Source: JARYMI01 sp037444845 | Lineage (GTDB): Bacteria > Acidobacteriota > Aminicenantia > Aminicenantales > UBA8522 | Reading direction: 5' to 3' | NCBI GenBank assembly: GCA_037444845.1 | Contig: JBBILQ010000001.1 | Location: 1 to 64,000 of the forward strand | Length of the DNA stretch: 64,000 nucleotides | Shown here: positions 16,636 to 24,430 of the stretch, one piece after another | Layout of the letters: each line of letters begins with the position of its first letter | Numbering within the stretch: position 1 is the stretch's first letter | Program-made: the position numbers and the translations under genes | Notes under the pieces: generated by a model | Databases searched by the model: none | Told to the model about the DNA's origin: nothing | Seen by the model: only the letters and a program-made list of their open reading frames with translations

Positions 16636-16693
16636 GTCAAAAGGACCAGTTTCTGGCATCATAGAAAAAAAAGAAGAAGGAATAACTCGAAAG

Positions 16694-17281
16694 ATGCCCA
16701 GCCGGAAAAGGATGACTTGGCTCCCTCTAACGGCCGCGGCGCTTCTTCTTTCTGTCCTGACCGCTCCCGCTGAGGCTGGACCGGGCCAGGAACGCAAGGA
16801 GCAATACGACCCGATCATCAAGGCTTTTTCCAGCAAATACAACGTCCCGGCTGACCTTGTCCATTCCATCATCAAGGCCGAGTCGAATTACGACAGCGGG
16901 GCCGTTTCTCCCAAAGGAGCAGCCGGGTTGATGCAACTCATGCCGGTGACAGCCGCTCAATACGGAGTGAAAGACAGGTTTGACCCCGAGGACAATATCA
17001 AAGGAGGGGTGAAGTACCTCAAAGACCTGTGCAAGCTTTACAACAGCAACACCAGGCTTGTTTTGGCCGCCTACAACGCCGGGCAAGAAGCTCTTAAGAA
17101 ATTCAACGGCATTCCGCCCTACCGCGAAACGCGTGAATACATCAACCGGGTCATGGCCTCGTACCCCAAGACCTACATAACGGGGGGCACACCGATCAGA
17201 AAATTCGTCGACGCCTCAGGTCAGCACGTCCTTACTAACGACCCTTATTATCATTTGAACAGCCGGAAAAACCGGGACTGA
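16694..17281 (+). CDS. Secreted lytic murein transglycosylase (SLT family)
   Basis: A 195-residue exported enzyme cleaving the MurNAc-GlcNAc bond in peptidoglycan. A signal peptide is visible from the ATG at 16694 (basic start, then WLPLTAAALLLSVLTAPAEA). The goose-lysozyme-like SLT domain follows: HSIIKAESNYDSGAVSPKGA carries the catalytic Glu, then AGLMQLMPVTAAQYGV, VKYLKDLCKLYNSN and LAAYNAGQEAL. The chosen start gives a proper signal peptide; a TTG at 16634 would add 20 residues that spoil it. It is compact, with no LysM or other wall-binding domain. Confidence 0.9.
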   Translation: MPSRKRMTWLPLTAAALLLSVLTAPAEAGPGQERKEQYDPIIKAFSSKYNVPADLVHSIIKAESNYDSGAVSPKGAAGLMQLMPVTAAQYGVKDRFDPEDNIKGGVKYLKDLCKLYNSNTRLVLAAYNAGQEALKKFNGIPPYRETREYINRVMASYPKTYITGGTPIRKFVDASGQHVLTNDPYYHLNSRKNRD

Positions 17282-17299
17282 CAAAAAATCGCCTCCCGC

Positions 17300-18002
17300 C
17301 TAAACATAGCCTTTGACAAGGAGACAGCGGGGCAGAACCTCAAACGTAGCAGGGAACAGGCCCAGCTGCTCGCCGTCGAGCTCAAGGAGGATGCCCTGCT
17401 CATCTGAGGGCACGGCTTCAACTTTCCTGGCTCGCCACAGGGATATTTTGGGATGGGACAGGCGAGCGCCGAAAAAGATTTTCCAGCCCTGGCGGCAGAA
17501 TTCCCTGAATGTCATGCCTTCAACAAGGACGAAATCAAACAGACCGTCGTCCAGCCGGCAGGAAAAGCCTCTCTGATTCCCCTCCGTCTCGACTACGAAA
17601 AGTAACCCGGCCGATATCGATGAGAGTTGAAGGGGCCTGGGTGATTACCTTGAGGGCTTCTTTAAACCTGCGCGGGATTTTCAGGCTCCTGGTCAGGTCG
17701 CATCCTGTCCCGGAGGGAAGAATGCCCAGGGTGGAGCCGGAGTTGATGATTCTCCTCTCTTCGAAGAAGCCGTTGGCGATTTCGTTGATCGTCCCGTCGC
17801 CGCCGACTCCGATGACGAGCTCTGCCCCGTTCTTGACCGCGAACCTGACGATTTCAGTGGCCTGGAAGGGTTTTTCAGTGAATTCGACCTTAAAATCGTG
17901 GATAAAGCTCTTGATGGCTTCTTTGATTTCTTTCCAGCGCCCGCGCGTCTTGCCCTTGTCGGACTCAGGGTTGACGATCACCTGTGTCTTGAGGAATTTC
18001 AT
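17300..18002 (-). pseudogene. Diacylglycerol kinase-like (YegS/DgkB type) gene with internal deletion and frameshift
   Basis: The first 130 or so codons from ATG 18002 encode the lipid-kinase N-terminal domain: VIVNPESDKGKTRG, then ELVIGVGGDGTINEIANGFF (the GGDGT motif) and LGILPSGTGCDLTRSLKIP, ending LIDIGRV. The frame then runs to a stop at 17535. In another frame, from about 17610 to 17300, the DNA encodes the family C-terminus: LLFVVETEGNQRG, RLDDGLFDFVLVEGMTF and LDGEQLGLFPATFEVLP. The middle of the fold (about 60-70 residues between these parts) has no counterpart. This indicates an out-of-frame internal deletion, or an assembly error. Total coding space is about 234 codons, against about 300 in the family. 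Its 5' end overlaps the upstream membrane-protein gene by 38 nt. Confidence 0.75.
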
Positions 18003-18489
18003 GGCTCGCTCCCTGAGCCGGAGGAATCTTTTTTTTGCCGAAAAGAGACACGCCGATGACTCCACCCAGAGCGCCGAAAACCGAAAAGACGACTGCCGCA
18101 ATCACCAAGCCAAGCATGAACAAGCCGGGAGAGACCCCCCCTGCGGTCTTCTCAAACCAGGTCTCCCATCCCGCTGGCATCTCTTCGGTGAACTGGGATA
18201 TCTGTTCCATGAACTTGCTGAAAATCTCCCTGTTCGCGGCCTCGAAGGGGATGCTGACAACGGAATCGACAACAGCGGCGACGATGCCGGTGAAGATGCC
18301 GACGATGGCGCCGTCTCCAGCCGATAGGGCGGCCGGAGAACTCCGGGCCAGAAGATAGGCAGCCAACATGGCGCCGCCGATGATCCAAAGGCAGCAGAGA
18401 CAGCCCAGAAAGGGAACGGCAGCAAGCACTCCGGCCGCAGCTCCGCCGACAAGAGCCGGCATCAGCATTCCGGAACGCTGGTTGTTCAT
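17965..18489 (-). CDS. Small integral membrane protein of unknown function
   Basis: A 174-residue hydrophobic protein that I do not recognise as a named family. Four likely membrane segments: ALVGGAAAGVLAAVPFL, CLWIIGGAMLAAYLLA, GAIVGIFTGIVAAVVDSVV and LFMLGLVIAAVVFSVFGAL, with a polar loop of about 35 residues (EQISQFTEEMPAGWETWFEK) before the last one and a short polar tail. Glycine-rich segments resemble the DUF4199/YIP1-like class of small membrane proteins only in general character. ATG 18489 follows a strong AAAGGAGG. Its 3' end overlaps the start of the broken lipid-kinase gene. Confidence 0.75.
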   Translation of the reverse strand: MNNQRSGMLMPALVGGAAAGVLAAVPFLGCLCCLWIIGGAMLAAYLLARSSPAALSAGDGAIVGIFTGIVAAVVDSVVSIPFEAANREIFSKFMEQISQFTEEMPAGWETWFEKTAGGVSPGLFMLGLVIAAVVFSVFGALGGVIGVSLFGKKKIPPAQGASHEIPQDTGDRQP

Positions 18490-18520
18490 TCGACCTCCTT
18501 TGTCCTCGGCTTTTTCTATT

Positions 18521-19078
18521 CTATGTGGAATGGAAATGAGTTTTCAAGCGATATTTTCTGGCCGATCGTGACAGGATGAGGTCGGCGATGCCGGTGATGA
18601 AATAGAACGGAAGGGCGGGTCCCCAGAGAAGACCGGTCGCGAAGCGGGCAAGGTTAGGCGTGTTCCACAGCCCGGCAAAATTCCCGGCCGTGTCGATGAC
18701 GATAGGGAATGAAAGACAGATAAAAACGTCTATCCGGGGGAGTTCAATGCGGCTGAACCCTCTGATGAAAGGATAGAGGCCAGTTCCGGCCAGAAAGCCG
18801 ATATAAATGCCCAGGCACCGGCTGCAAACAGCCAACGGCTGGCCGAAGACGAAAAAAGACTTCGACCCGATTTGATGGCAGAGGGGAGAAAAAACGGCGT
18901 AGACAAAACCCTGCCAGGGTGAGGAATGGCTGCGGAGATAGGGGGCCCAACCGATGGCCCCGAGCCAAAGAACAATGGCCGCTGCTGTTGAAAGATAAAC
19001 CCCGAAAATAATCCGGTCGTTCGGGGAAAACGGGTTCTCCCGGTTCGAGGAGGGCGGGCGTCTTCCTGGCTTAAGCAT
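18521..19078 (-). CDS. DUF2085 family membrane protein
   Basis: A 185-residue membrane protein. The segment FSPLCHQIGSKSFFVFGQPLAVCSRCLGIYIGFLAG is the DUF2085 signature: a CH pair, then a CxRCxGIY motif in which Cys and His may bind metal. Four or five hydrophobic segments surround it. Function of the family is unknown. The ATG lies 8 nt inside the 3' end of the upstream GT87-like gene, so the two are probably co-transcribed and translationally coupled. Confidence 0.8.
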   Translation of the reverse strand: MLKPGRRPPSSNRENPFSPNDRIIFGVYLSTAAAIVLWLGAIGWAPYLRSHSSPWQGFVYAVFSPLCHQIGSKSFFVFGQPLAVCSRCLGIYIGFLAGTGLYPFIRGFSRIELPRIDVFICLSFPIVIDTAGNFAGLWNTPNLARFATGLLWGPALPFYFITGIADLILSRSARKYRLKTHFHST

Positions 19079-20243
19079 GGCCTTTAAGCCTGAGGAAGGA
19101 GATATACCCGACTAAAACGATAAAACTTATCGTAATAATAGACAATGTCATAAAAGAAGCGTAGACGTCTCTTCCCATGAGATCATAAAGGGAGAGGGCG
19201 ATGACCGCGAAATTCACAAAAAGAAGAACGCGCCAGAATGGGCGAACCTTATCAACATGATAAAGGATGAGCATGACAGCAGGCGCTGAAGAAAGAAAGG
19301 TGTAGTCCCAGCCGAGGGGGGAGATCAAGGGAATCAACGCCAGAAGAAGGAAACAATCGAGGAGGCCCGGCCGCGGGACAGCCTTTCCTCTGATAAAAAG
19401 AAAGAGCAAGAGCAGGCCGAGGGCGGTCAGGACGAAGAAATAAAAGAGAAAAGAGAGCGTCTGGCTGCGGGTCCACTTCACGAAAAAGGCCAGGATCGAG
19501 ACGTTGTCCTGAGTTGTGAAAAGAGACGGAGTTGAAGCAGCCAGAGAAGCCTGCCATTCCTTGAGGACGGTAAAATTCCCTCTAATGCCGTAAAAGAGCG
19601 AGGGCGCAAAAACCCCGAGCCCCAGAACGGCCGTTGATACCGCGAGACAGAGCCATTTTTTCCGGATGATAAAATACGGATAAAATATAAGGGCATAGGG
19701 TTTCAGGGCTGTGGCCAATCCTCCAAATAAGCCGGCGCCAGCCTGACGAGCAATCTCCCCTCCGCATTCACGCTGGAAATGGCCCGGCTGAGTCAAGAGC
19801 CTCGAGACCATTGCCAGAAGAACCAGAGTAACAAGAGCATTGATCTGGCCAAGCTGAATCTCCCGCAAGAAATACTTGGCTAAGATAAGAGGAGGAAAGA
19901 CGGCGACCCAGAGGAATTTCTCCTTCTTCGGGTTGATGAGTCTCAGAGAAAAGAAAAAAATGAGAAAGGAACAACAGATGACGACTCCATACCAGGTTGC
20001 TTTGGCCAGAAGAGGAGGGAGGAAAGAAACAGGCAGGTAAAGGAAAGCAGAGAAGGGCAAGTACTTGAACTGGTAATGGCCGTCCTCACTGCGGTACAGG
20101 GTTTCTCCAAGACGGAGCCTCTTGGCGGCCGTGTAGTTCACCTCAAAATCGATCATCTCATCCTTAACCCGAAAAAGAAAAGCGAAGATGACGAGGCCAA
20201 AGAGAAGCAGGAGCAGGCAAGCGGCCAGCTTACGGCTGAACAT
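19071..20243 (-). CDS. GT87/DUF2029-like polyprenol-phosphate mannosyltransferase
   Basis: A 390-residue polytopic membrane protein with about ten hydrophobic segments, of the GT-C superfamily. The first periplasmic loop has DFEVNYTAAKRLRLGETLY, matching the catalytic-Asp DFxVYY-type motif of DUF2029/GT87 enzymes, and a later GQINALVTLVLLAM block is also typical. Such enzymes transfer sugars from polyprenyl-phosphate donors on the outer face of the membrane (mycobacterial PimE is an example). Acceptor unknown. First gene of a minus-strand group running through the DUF2085 protein, the small membrane protein and the broken lipid kinase. Confidence 0.78.
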   Translation of the reverse strand: MFSRKLAACLLLLLFGLVIFAFLFRVKDEMIDFEVNYTAAKRLRLGETLYRSEDGHYQFKYLPFSAFLYLPVSFLPPLLAKATWYGVVICCSFLIFFFSLRLINPKKEKFLWVAVFPPLILAKYFLREIQLGQINALVTLVLLAMVSRLLTQPGHFQRECGGEIARQAGAGLFGGLATALKPYALIFYPYFIIRKKWLCLAVSTAVLGLGVFAPSLFYGIRGNFTVLKEWQASLAASTPSLFTTQDNVSILAFFVKWTRSQTLSFLFYFFVLTALGLLLLFLFIRGKAVPRPGLLDCFLLLALIPLISPLGWDYTFLSSAPAVMLILYHVDKVRPFWRVLLFVNFAVIALSLYDLMGRDVYASFMTLSIITISFIVLVGYISFLRLKGHA

Positions 20244-20331
20244 GGCTCTTTCAGGCTATCCGAGCGGTCGGGGTTTTGTCAACCGCTTAAAAAACGGCCG
20301 GAGGCCTCGCCTGCTCAATTGCAAAGAAAGT

Positions 20332-20360
20332 TTGACAGAAGGATAGCCAACATGTACATT
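20332..20360 (+). promoter_or_regulatory. Predicted promoter of the S1-fold/TPR gene
   Basis: TTGACA (20332-20337), 17-nt spacer, TACATT (20355-20360). A strong AAAGGAGG-type ribosome-binding site follows before the ATG at 20393. Confidence 0.6.
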
Positions 20361-20392
20361 TATCTCAGAATGGTCCAAAAGGAGGAAGGAGA

Positions 20393-22219
20393 ATGACTTC
20401 GAAAACCAAGGCTTTTGGTTTGCTTGTCCTCTTCGCCGCAGGGACGTATATCTTCTCCCAGACGCCAGAGGCAACGAGCCTGTATGAAAAGAATAAAGAA
20501 GGCGTGCTTGCTCTTTATGTCTATGGAGCCGATAAGCAACTCGTGGCCAAGGGCATGGGTTTTGGCGTGAGCGAAGGAGTCATCGTTACCAGTTATCACT
20601 TGGTCAGCCAGGGCAGGGACGTGGAAGGGGTCAGCGTTAAAGGAAAAAAGACAAAGGTTGAGGGAATCATTTCGGTCGATCGCGGCCTCGATATCGCCAT
20701 CCTCAAAATAAAGGGAAAAATCCAGGACATCACACTCGGTGACTCCGCTGACCTCAAACCTGGGGCGAGGATTTTTGCCCTTGGAGCAAACGAAACGGGA
20801 GACATCGTCATTTCAGAGGGAACCATCAGAAACCTTCATCAACTGGGCGCAACCCAGCCGATCATCGAGCCGTCGCTCGCCATCCCCGAGGGGTTCAACG
20901 GCGGGCCTGTCCTGGACCTTGAGGGAAAGGCCATAGGGCTCGTCTTGATTCTGGAAAAAACAGGTCGGGTTGTTATCCCGGTGAATTTGTGGAAAAACCT
21001 CCCCAAAACGGGCAAGATGACAGCTTTCAAGGACTGGGCCCAGGACGATTATTTCAACGGGTTTGAGGGCGCCTTTCTGGCCGGCCGTATTTTCGCTTTG
21101 ATTGATGATCTTGGAAATGGGGCTCGATACTTGGAAAGGGTGATTAAACTCAACCCCGCCACCCTTGAAGCCCACGCCCTTCTCGCCTCTATCTATAGCA
21201 CTCAGAGGAATTACTCCGCGGCTGTGGCTGCTTACAGCAAGGTTGTTGAGCTCGACCCCAACAGAGCGGAAGCTCATTTTGGATTGGGCAATGTCTATTT
21301 CCGGATGCAGCGCTGGAAGGAGGCCATCGCCTCTTTGGAGAAAGCCATCTCTCTTAATATTTCCAAAAAAGAAGCCTATTTCACGGTCGGGAATGCGTTC
21401 GAGGAGCTGCGGGATTTTGCTAAAGCGGCCGAGGCGTATGAGAAATACTTGAACGAGAAGCCCGAAACGGCTTGGCTTGGATACATGCGGCTGGGATTGT
21501 GCCGCAAGGAGCTCGGCCAGTTTGACCTGGCCGTAGCCGCTCTTGAGGCGGCCTTGAAGGAGAAGCCCGAGGATATCAAGGTAAACTTCAGCCTGGCCGA
21601 GGCTTATCACAAGGCTGGCCAGCTGGAAAAGGCTGAGGCCGCCTACGCTAACCTGGCCGTCCTCAACCCGCAAGATGCCATAACCTACTATGGCGCGGTG
21701 GTAAGGATGTACGATGAAGCGAGCCGGTTTGAAAACGCCATCGGCGCGGCCAAAAAGGTTATCGAGCTCAATCCCAAGAGCGAGATCGCTGTTTACAACC
21801 TGGGAATCATGTATCAGAAGCTTGAAAGATACGATGAGGCCATCCAAACCTTCCGCCAGGCGCTCGCCATCAAGCCCGATTACGATGCCGCCCATTACAA
21901 CATCGGGTTTTGTTACTCCAAGCAAAAAAAACACAAAGAATCCATCGGAGCCTTCAAGAACTATGTGGCCCTTGTGCCCGACAGCGCTGACGCCTGGCTT
22001 AATATCGGCGTCAGCTACATGCAGCTGAGTGATTTCGAAGAAGCTCTCGAGCCGTTAAAGAAGTGCGTCGAACTTCGTCCGGATTACGGCGTGGCCCTGT
22101 TTAACCTGGCTATCACCTACCTGAACCTTAAGGACAATTACAGCGCTCGGGACGTCTACAGGACTCTTGTCACGGTCGATTCCGATCTTGCCGAACGCCT
22201 CAAGAAATACCTGCGTTAG
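20393..22219 (+). CDS. Trypsin-fold/TPR protein with catalytic Ser replaced by Asn
   Basis: A 608-residue exported protein: signal peptide (1 to about 22), HtrA-like trypsin fold (about 30-205), then roughly ten TPR units (about 245-605; for example AVAAYSKVVELDPNRAEAHF and AVYNLGIMYQKLERYDEAI). In the protease part the His (TSYHLV, H69) and Asp (VDRGLDIAIL, D100) positions are present. The nucleophile block, normally GNSGGP, reads EGFNGGPVLD, so the serine position is Asn169 (codon AAC). It is therefore probably a non-catalytic binding protein that pairs a protease-derived domain with a TPR scaffold in the periplasm. No PDZ domain is seen. Confidence 0.88.
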   Translation: MTSKTKAFGLLVLFAAGTYIFSQTPEATSLYEKNKEGVLALYVYGADKQLVAKGMGFGVSEGVIVTSYHLVSQGRDVEGVSVKGKKTKVEGIISVDRGLDIAILKIKGKIQDITLGDSADLKPGARIFALGANETGDIVISEGTIRNLHQLGATQPIIEPSLAIPEGFNGGPVLDLEGKAIGLVLILEKTGRVVIPVNLWKNLPKTGKMTAFKDWAQDDYFNGFEGAFLAGRIFALIDDLGNGARYLERVIKLNPATLEAHALLASIYSTQRNYSAAVAAYSKVVELDPNRAEAHFGLGNVYFRMQRWKEAIASLEKAISLNISKKEAYFTVGNAFEELRDFAKAAEAYEKYLNEKPETAWLGYMRLGLCRKELGQFDLAVAALEAALKEKPEDIKVNFSLAEAYHKAGQLEKAEAAYANLAVLNPQDAITYYGAVVRMYDEASRFENAIGAAKKVIELNPKSEIAVYNLGIMYQKLERYDEAIQTFRQALAIKPDYDAAHYNIGFCYSKQKKHKESIGAFKNYVALVPDSADAWLNIGVSYMQLSDFEEALEPLKKCVELRPDYGVALFNLAITYLNLKDNYSARDVYRTLVTVDSDLAERLKKYLR

Positions 22220-22234
22220 GAGGGATGAACCGGT

Positions 22235-22263
22235 TTGACAGGAGCTCGGGAGTATGGCAGAAT
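22235..22263 (+). promoter_or_regulatory. Possible promoter of tRNA-Leu
   Basis: TTGACA (22235-22240), 17-nt spacer and a weak CAGAAT (22258-22263). It lies between the stop of the TPR protein gene and the tRNA, which starts about 57 nt after the predicted start site. Confidence 0.4.
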
Positions 22264-22326
22264 AAAGGCTATTCCAGCACCTGACGTCATCTTTTCCCCC
22301 TTCAACGAGAAGGCCTGTAAACCTAA

Positions 22327-22411
22327 GGGCAGGTGGCGGAATAGGCAGACGCGCTAGGCTTAGGACCTAGTTCCTGATGAAGGAGTGCGGGTTCGACTCC
22401 CGCTCTGCCCA
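22327..22411 (+). tRNA. tRNA-Leu (anticodon UAG)
   Basis: An 85-nt type II tRNA. The acceptor stem pairs GGGCAGG with TCTGCCC (one G-U pair), discriminator A. The D arm contains GGCGGAATAGGCAGACGC, the anticodon stem is CTAGG/CCTAG with loop CTTAGGA (anticodon TAG), a long variable arm (TTCCTGATGAAGGAGT region) follows, and the T arm carries GGTTCGACTCC. The long variable arm and A73 fit leucine. CCA is not encoded: the bases after A73 are CTT. Confidence 0.95.
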
Positions 22412-22503
22412 CTTGGAATAAAAAGCTCCGCTAAGTTCAAGCCGTGTTTTTTTGGATCTCAACGAAAGGAAGCGTTTGGATGAGAACTGGAGGATGAGAA
22501 GCC

Positions 22504-23781
22504 ATGCCCGCTAAAGATGAAAAAATAAGCGTCAAGGTCACTTCTCTGAGTCCGAGTAAGCGTGAGATGGAGATCGAGGTTGGGCCGGAGGAAGTAGCCA
22601 GTGAATGGGAGAAGATCTTGGACAGCTATGTCTTGCGGGCCAGGCTGGATGGGTTCCGCCGCGGAAAAGCGCCGCGGGATCTGGTTGGCCGTCTGTTCTA
22701 CAAGGATATCAGGAACGACGTCATCGAGTCTCTTGTGCCCCGAGCCCTGGGAGAGATTCTGGCCAAAGAGAATCTCAACCCTGTGGTCACTCCGGCCGTC
22801 AGCGAGGTATTGTTCCGCGACGGCGAGCCCTTTCGTTTCAAAGTCAGTGTGGAGGTTCTCCCTGAATTCAGGCTGCCTTCATACAAGAATATCAGAGTAA
22901 AAAAAAGAGACGTCAGGGTTGAGGATGCCGATGTGGACCGGGCCCTCGAAGAACTGCGTCAGAAGTCGGCTGAATACCTGCCGGTAGAGGGAAGGGGAGT
23001 CCTCGAGGGGGATTATGTCCTCGTGGAATGGAGAGGAAAAGACCTCATGACAAAAAGGACATTGCCGACAGAGAAAGTCCTGGTCCTGGCCGGCCACCCC
23101 GATAATGAGAAGGCATTGAACGAGAATCTGCTTGGTCTAAAACCGCAGGAGACACGACGTTTCGCCATCTCTTACCCTCAAGATCATCCCCAGAAGAAGC
23201 TCGCAGGCCGCACTCTGGAATATGAAATCAAGCTGATATCCATAAAAGAAAAAAATATGCCGGAAATGACCGATGATTGGGCCAGGGGCCTCGGCGGGTT
23301 CGAGACGCTCAGCAGCCTGAGGGAGAGAGTCCGGAAAGATTTAGAAAGGGTCGGGGAAAGCGTTGCCCGCCGCGAGATGGGCGATGAGATTCTCGAGGCG
23401 ATTGCTCAGCAGCTGGCATTGGAGCTACCGGAAAGCCTGGTTGAGCGCGAAGCCGGCGAGCTCATAAAGACCTGGACTTCGGCCAAGTCAGATACGGTGA
23501 CTCTGGAAAACGTTGAAGCCCTGAGACAAAAAGCCAGGGTTCAGGCAGAGAATAACATCACCAACGGTCTTGTCCTTCGAAAAATCGCGGCTGAAGAGGG
23601 GGTTGAAGTCACAGATGAGGAAATCGAAGAAGAAATCAAAGCGATCGCCCGGAGGAGCAACATCCCCCTGGCCCAGTTCGTGGAAAGCCTTAACAGGGAA
23701 GGAAAAAGGGAAGATGTGAAGGTTAACCTCCTCCTCAGGAAAGCCATTGACTTTTTATTGGAAAAGGCGGTATTATATTAA
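22504..23781 (+). CDS. tig: Trigger factor
   Basis: A 425-residue ribosome-associated peptidyl-prolyl isomerase and chaperone. The N-terminal ribosome-binding signature appears as LDGFRRGKAPRDLVGRLF. The central FKBP-like domain is diverged (VLEGDYVLVEWRGKDL, then LLGLKPQETRRFAISYP), and the long helical C-terminal arm contains PESLVEREAGEL. Typical length. GGAGG lies 9 nt before the ATG. Together with clpP, clpX and lon this is the classic tig-clpP-clpX-lon order. A promoter for clpP lies in its last codons. Confidence 0.93.
   Translation: MPAKDEKISVKVTSLSPSKREMEIEVGPEEVASEWEKILDSYVLRARLDGFRRGKAPRDLVGRLFYKDIRNDVIESLVPRALGEILAKENLNPVVTPAVSEVLFRDGEPFRFKVSVEVLPEFRLPSYKNIRVKKRDVRVEDADVDRALEELRQKSAEYLPVEGRGVLEGDYVLVEWRGKDLMTKRTLPTEKVLVLAGHPDNEKALNENLLGLKPQETRRFAISYPQDHPQKKLAGRTLEYEIKLISIKEKNMPEMTDDWARGLGGFETLSSLRERVRKDLERVGESVARREMGDEILEAIAQQLALELPESLVEREAGELIKTWTSAKSDTVTLENVEALRQKARVQAENNITNGLVLRKIAAEEGVEVTDEEIEEEIKAIARRSNIPLAQFVESLNREGKREDVKVNLLLRKAIDFLLEKAVLY
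23747..23776 (+). promoter_or_regulatory. Predicted clpP promoter inside the 3' end of tig
   Basis: TTGACT (23747-23752), 18-nt spacer, TATTAT (23771-23776). The -10 ends 13 nt before the clpP ATG at 23790, and no Shine-Dalgarno is visible in between. The -10 is embedded in a small palindrome, GTATTA-TAT-TAATAC (23770-23784), that includes the tig stop codon. Confidence 0.6.
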
Positions 23782-23789
23782 TACTCCCT

Positions 23790-24383
23790 ATGACTTTAAT
23801 CCCCTTTGTTGTGGAACAGGACGGCCGGAGCGAGCGTGCCTATGACATTTATTCCCGGCTGCTCAAAGATAACATCATTTTTATCGGTTCTGAGATCACC
23901 GATGACGTGGCCAACTTGGTCATCGCCCAGCTTCTTTATCTGGAGGCTGAAAACCCGGAGAAGGATGTCTCCTTGTACATCAATTCACCGGGAGGAAGCA
24001 TTCCTGCCGGCATCGCCATTTACGACACGATGCAGTTTGTCAAGTCTGATGTGGCGACGATATGCGTTGGGCAGGCGGCCAGCATGGCGGCCGTGTTGCT
24101 CGCCGCTGGAACGGCGGGCAAACGCTATTCTCTGCCCAATTCTCGCATTGTCCTGCACCAGCCCTGGGGAGGCTACCAGGGGCAGGCGTCGGACATCGCC
24201 ATCCAGGCGAAAGAGGTTCTGCGCATCCGGGAGAACCTGAATGAGATTTTGGCCAGGCACACGCGCCAGGCGAGGGAAAAAATCCAGGCCGACATCGAGA
24301 GAGATTTCATCATGACGGCCGCCGAGGCGAAGGACTATGGTCTCGTCGATCATATCATCGCCACCCGGGACCAGAAGAAGTAA
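23790..24383 (+). CDS. clpP: ATP-dependent Clp protease proteolytic subunit
   Basis: A 197-residue serine protease forming the tetradecameric core. The N-terminal loop IPFVVEQDGRSERAYDIYSRLL is typical of the mature form. The catalytic triad is visible: Ser in GQAASMAAVLLAAG, His in RIVLHQPWGG, and Asp in the ERDFIMTAAEAKDYGLVD region. LYINSPGGSIPAG forms the oxyanion region. Length is standard without a long propeptide. No ribosome-binding site precedes the ATG, in keeping with the near-leaderless promoter just upstream. It works with the ClpX encoded next. Confidence 0.96.
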   Translation: MTLIPFVVEQDGRSERAYDIYSRLLKDNIIFIGSEITDDVANLVIAQLLYLEAENPEKDVSLYINSPGGSIPAGIAIYDTMQFVKSDVATICVGQAASMAAVLLAAGTAGKRYSLPNSRIVLHQPWGGYQGQASDIAIQAKEVLRIRENLNEILARHTRQAREKIQADIERDFIMTAAEAKDYGLVDHIIATRDQKK

Positions 24384-24430
24384 GCTTTTTCCTGGCCGCT
24401 CATATGAGGCCGGGATGTCTTGCAAGGACA

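Noticed and set aside
17509..18327. A 272-codon plus-strand open frame
   Set aside because: Antisense to the lipid-kinase pseudogene and the small membrane protein; low-complexity, Ser/Arg-rich translation without family features.
20813..21934. A 373-codon minus-strand open frame
   Set aside because: Antisense shadow of the TPR array; the repeated, GC-rich sense codons keep the opposite frame open.
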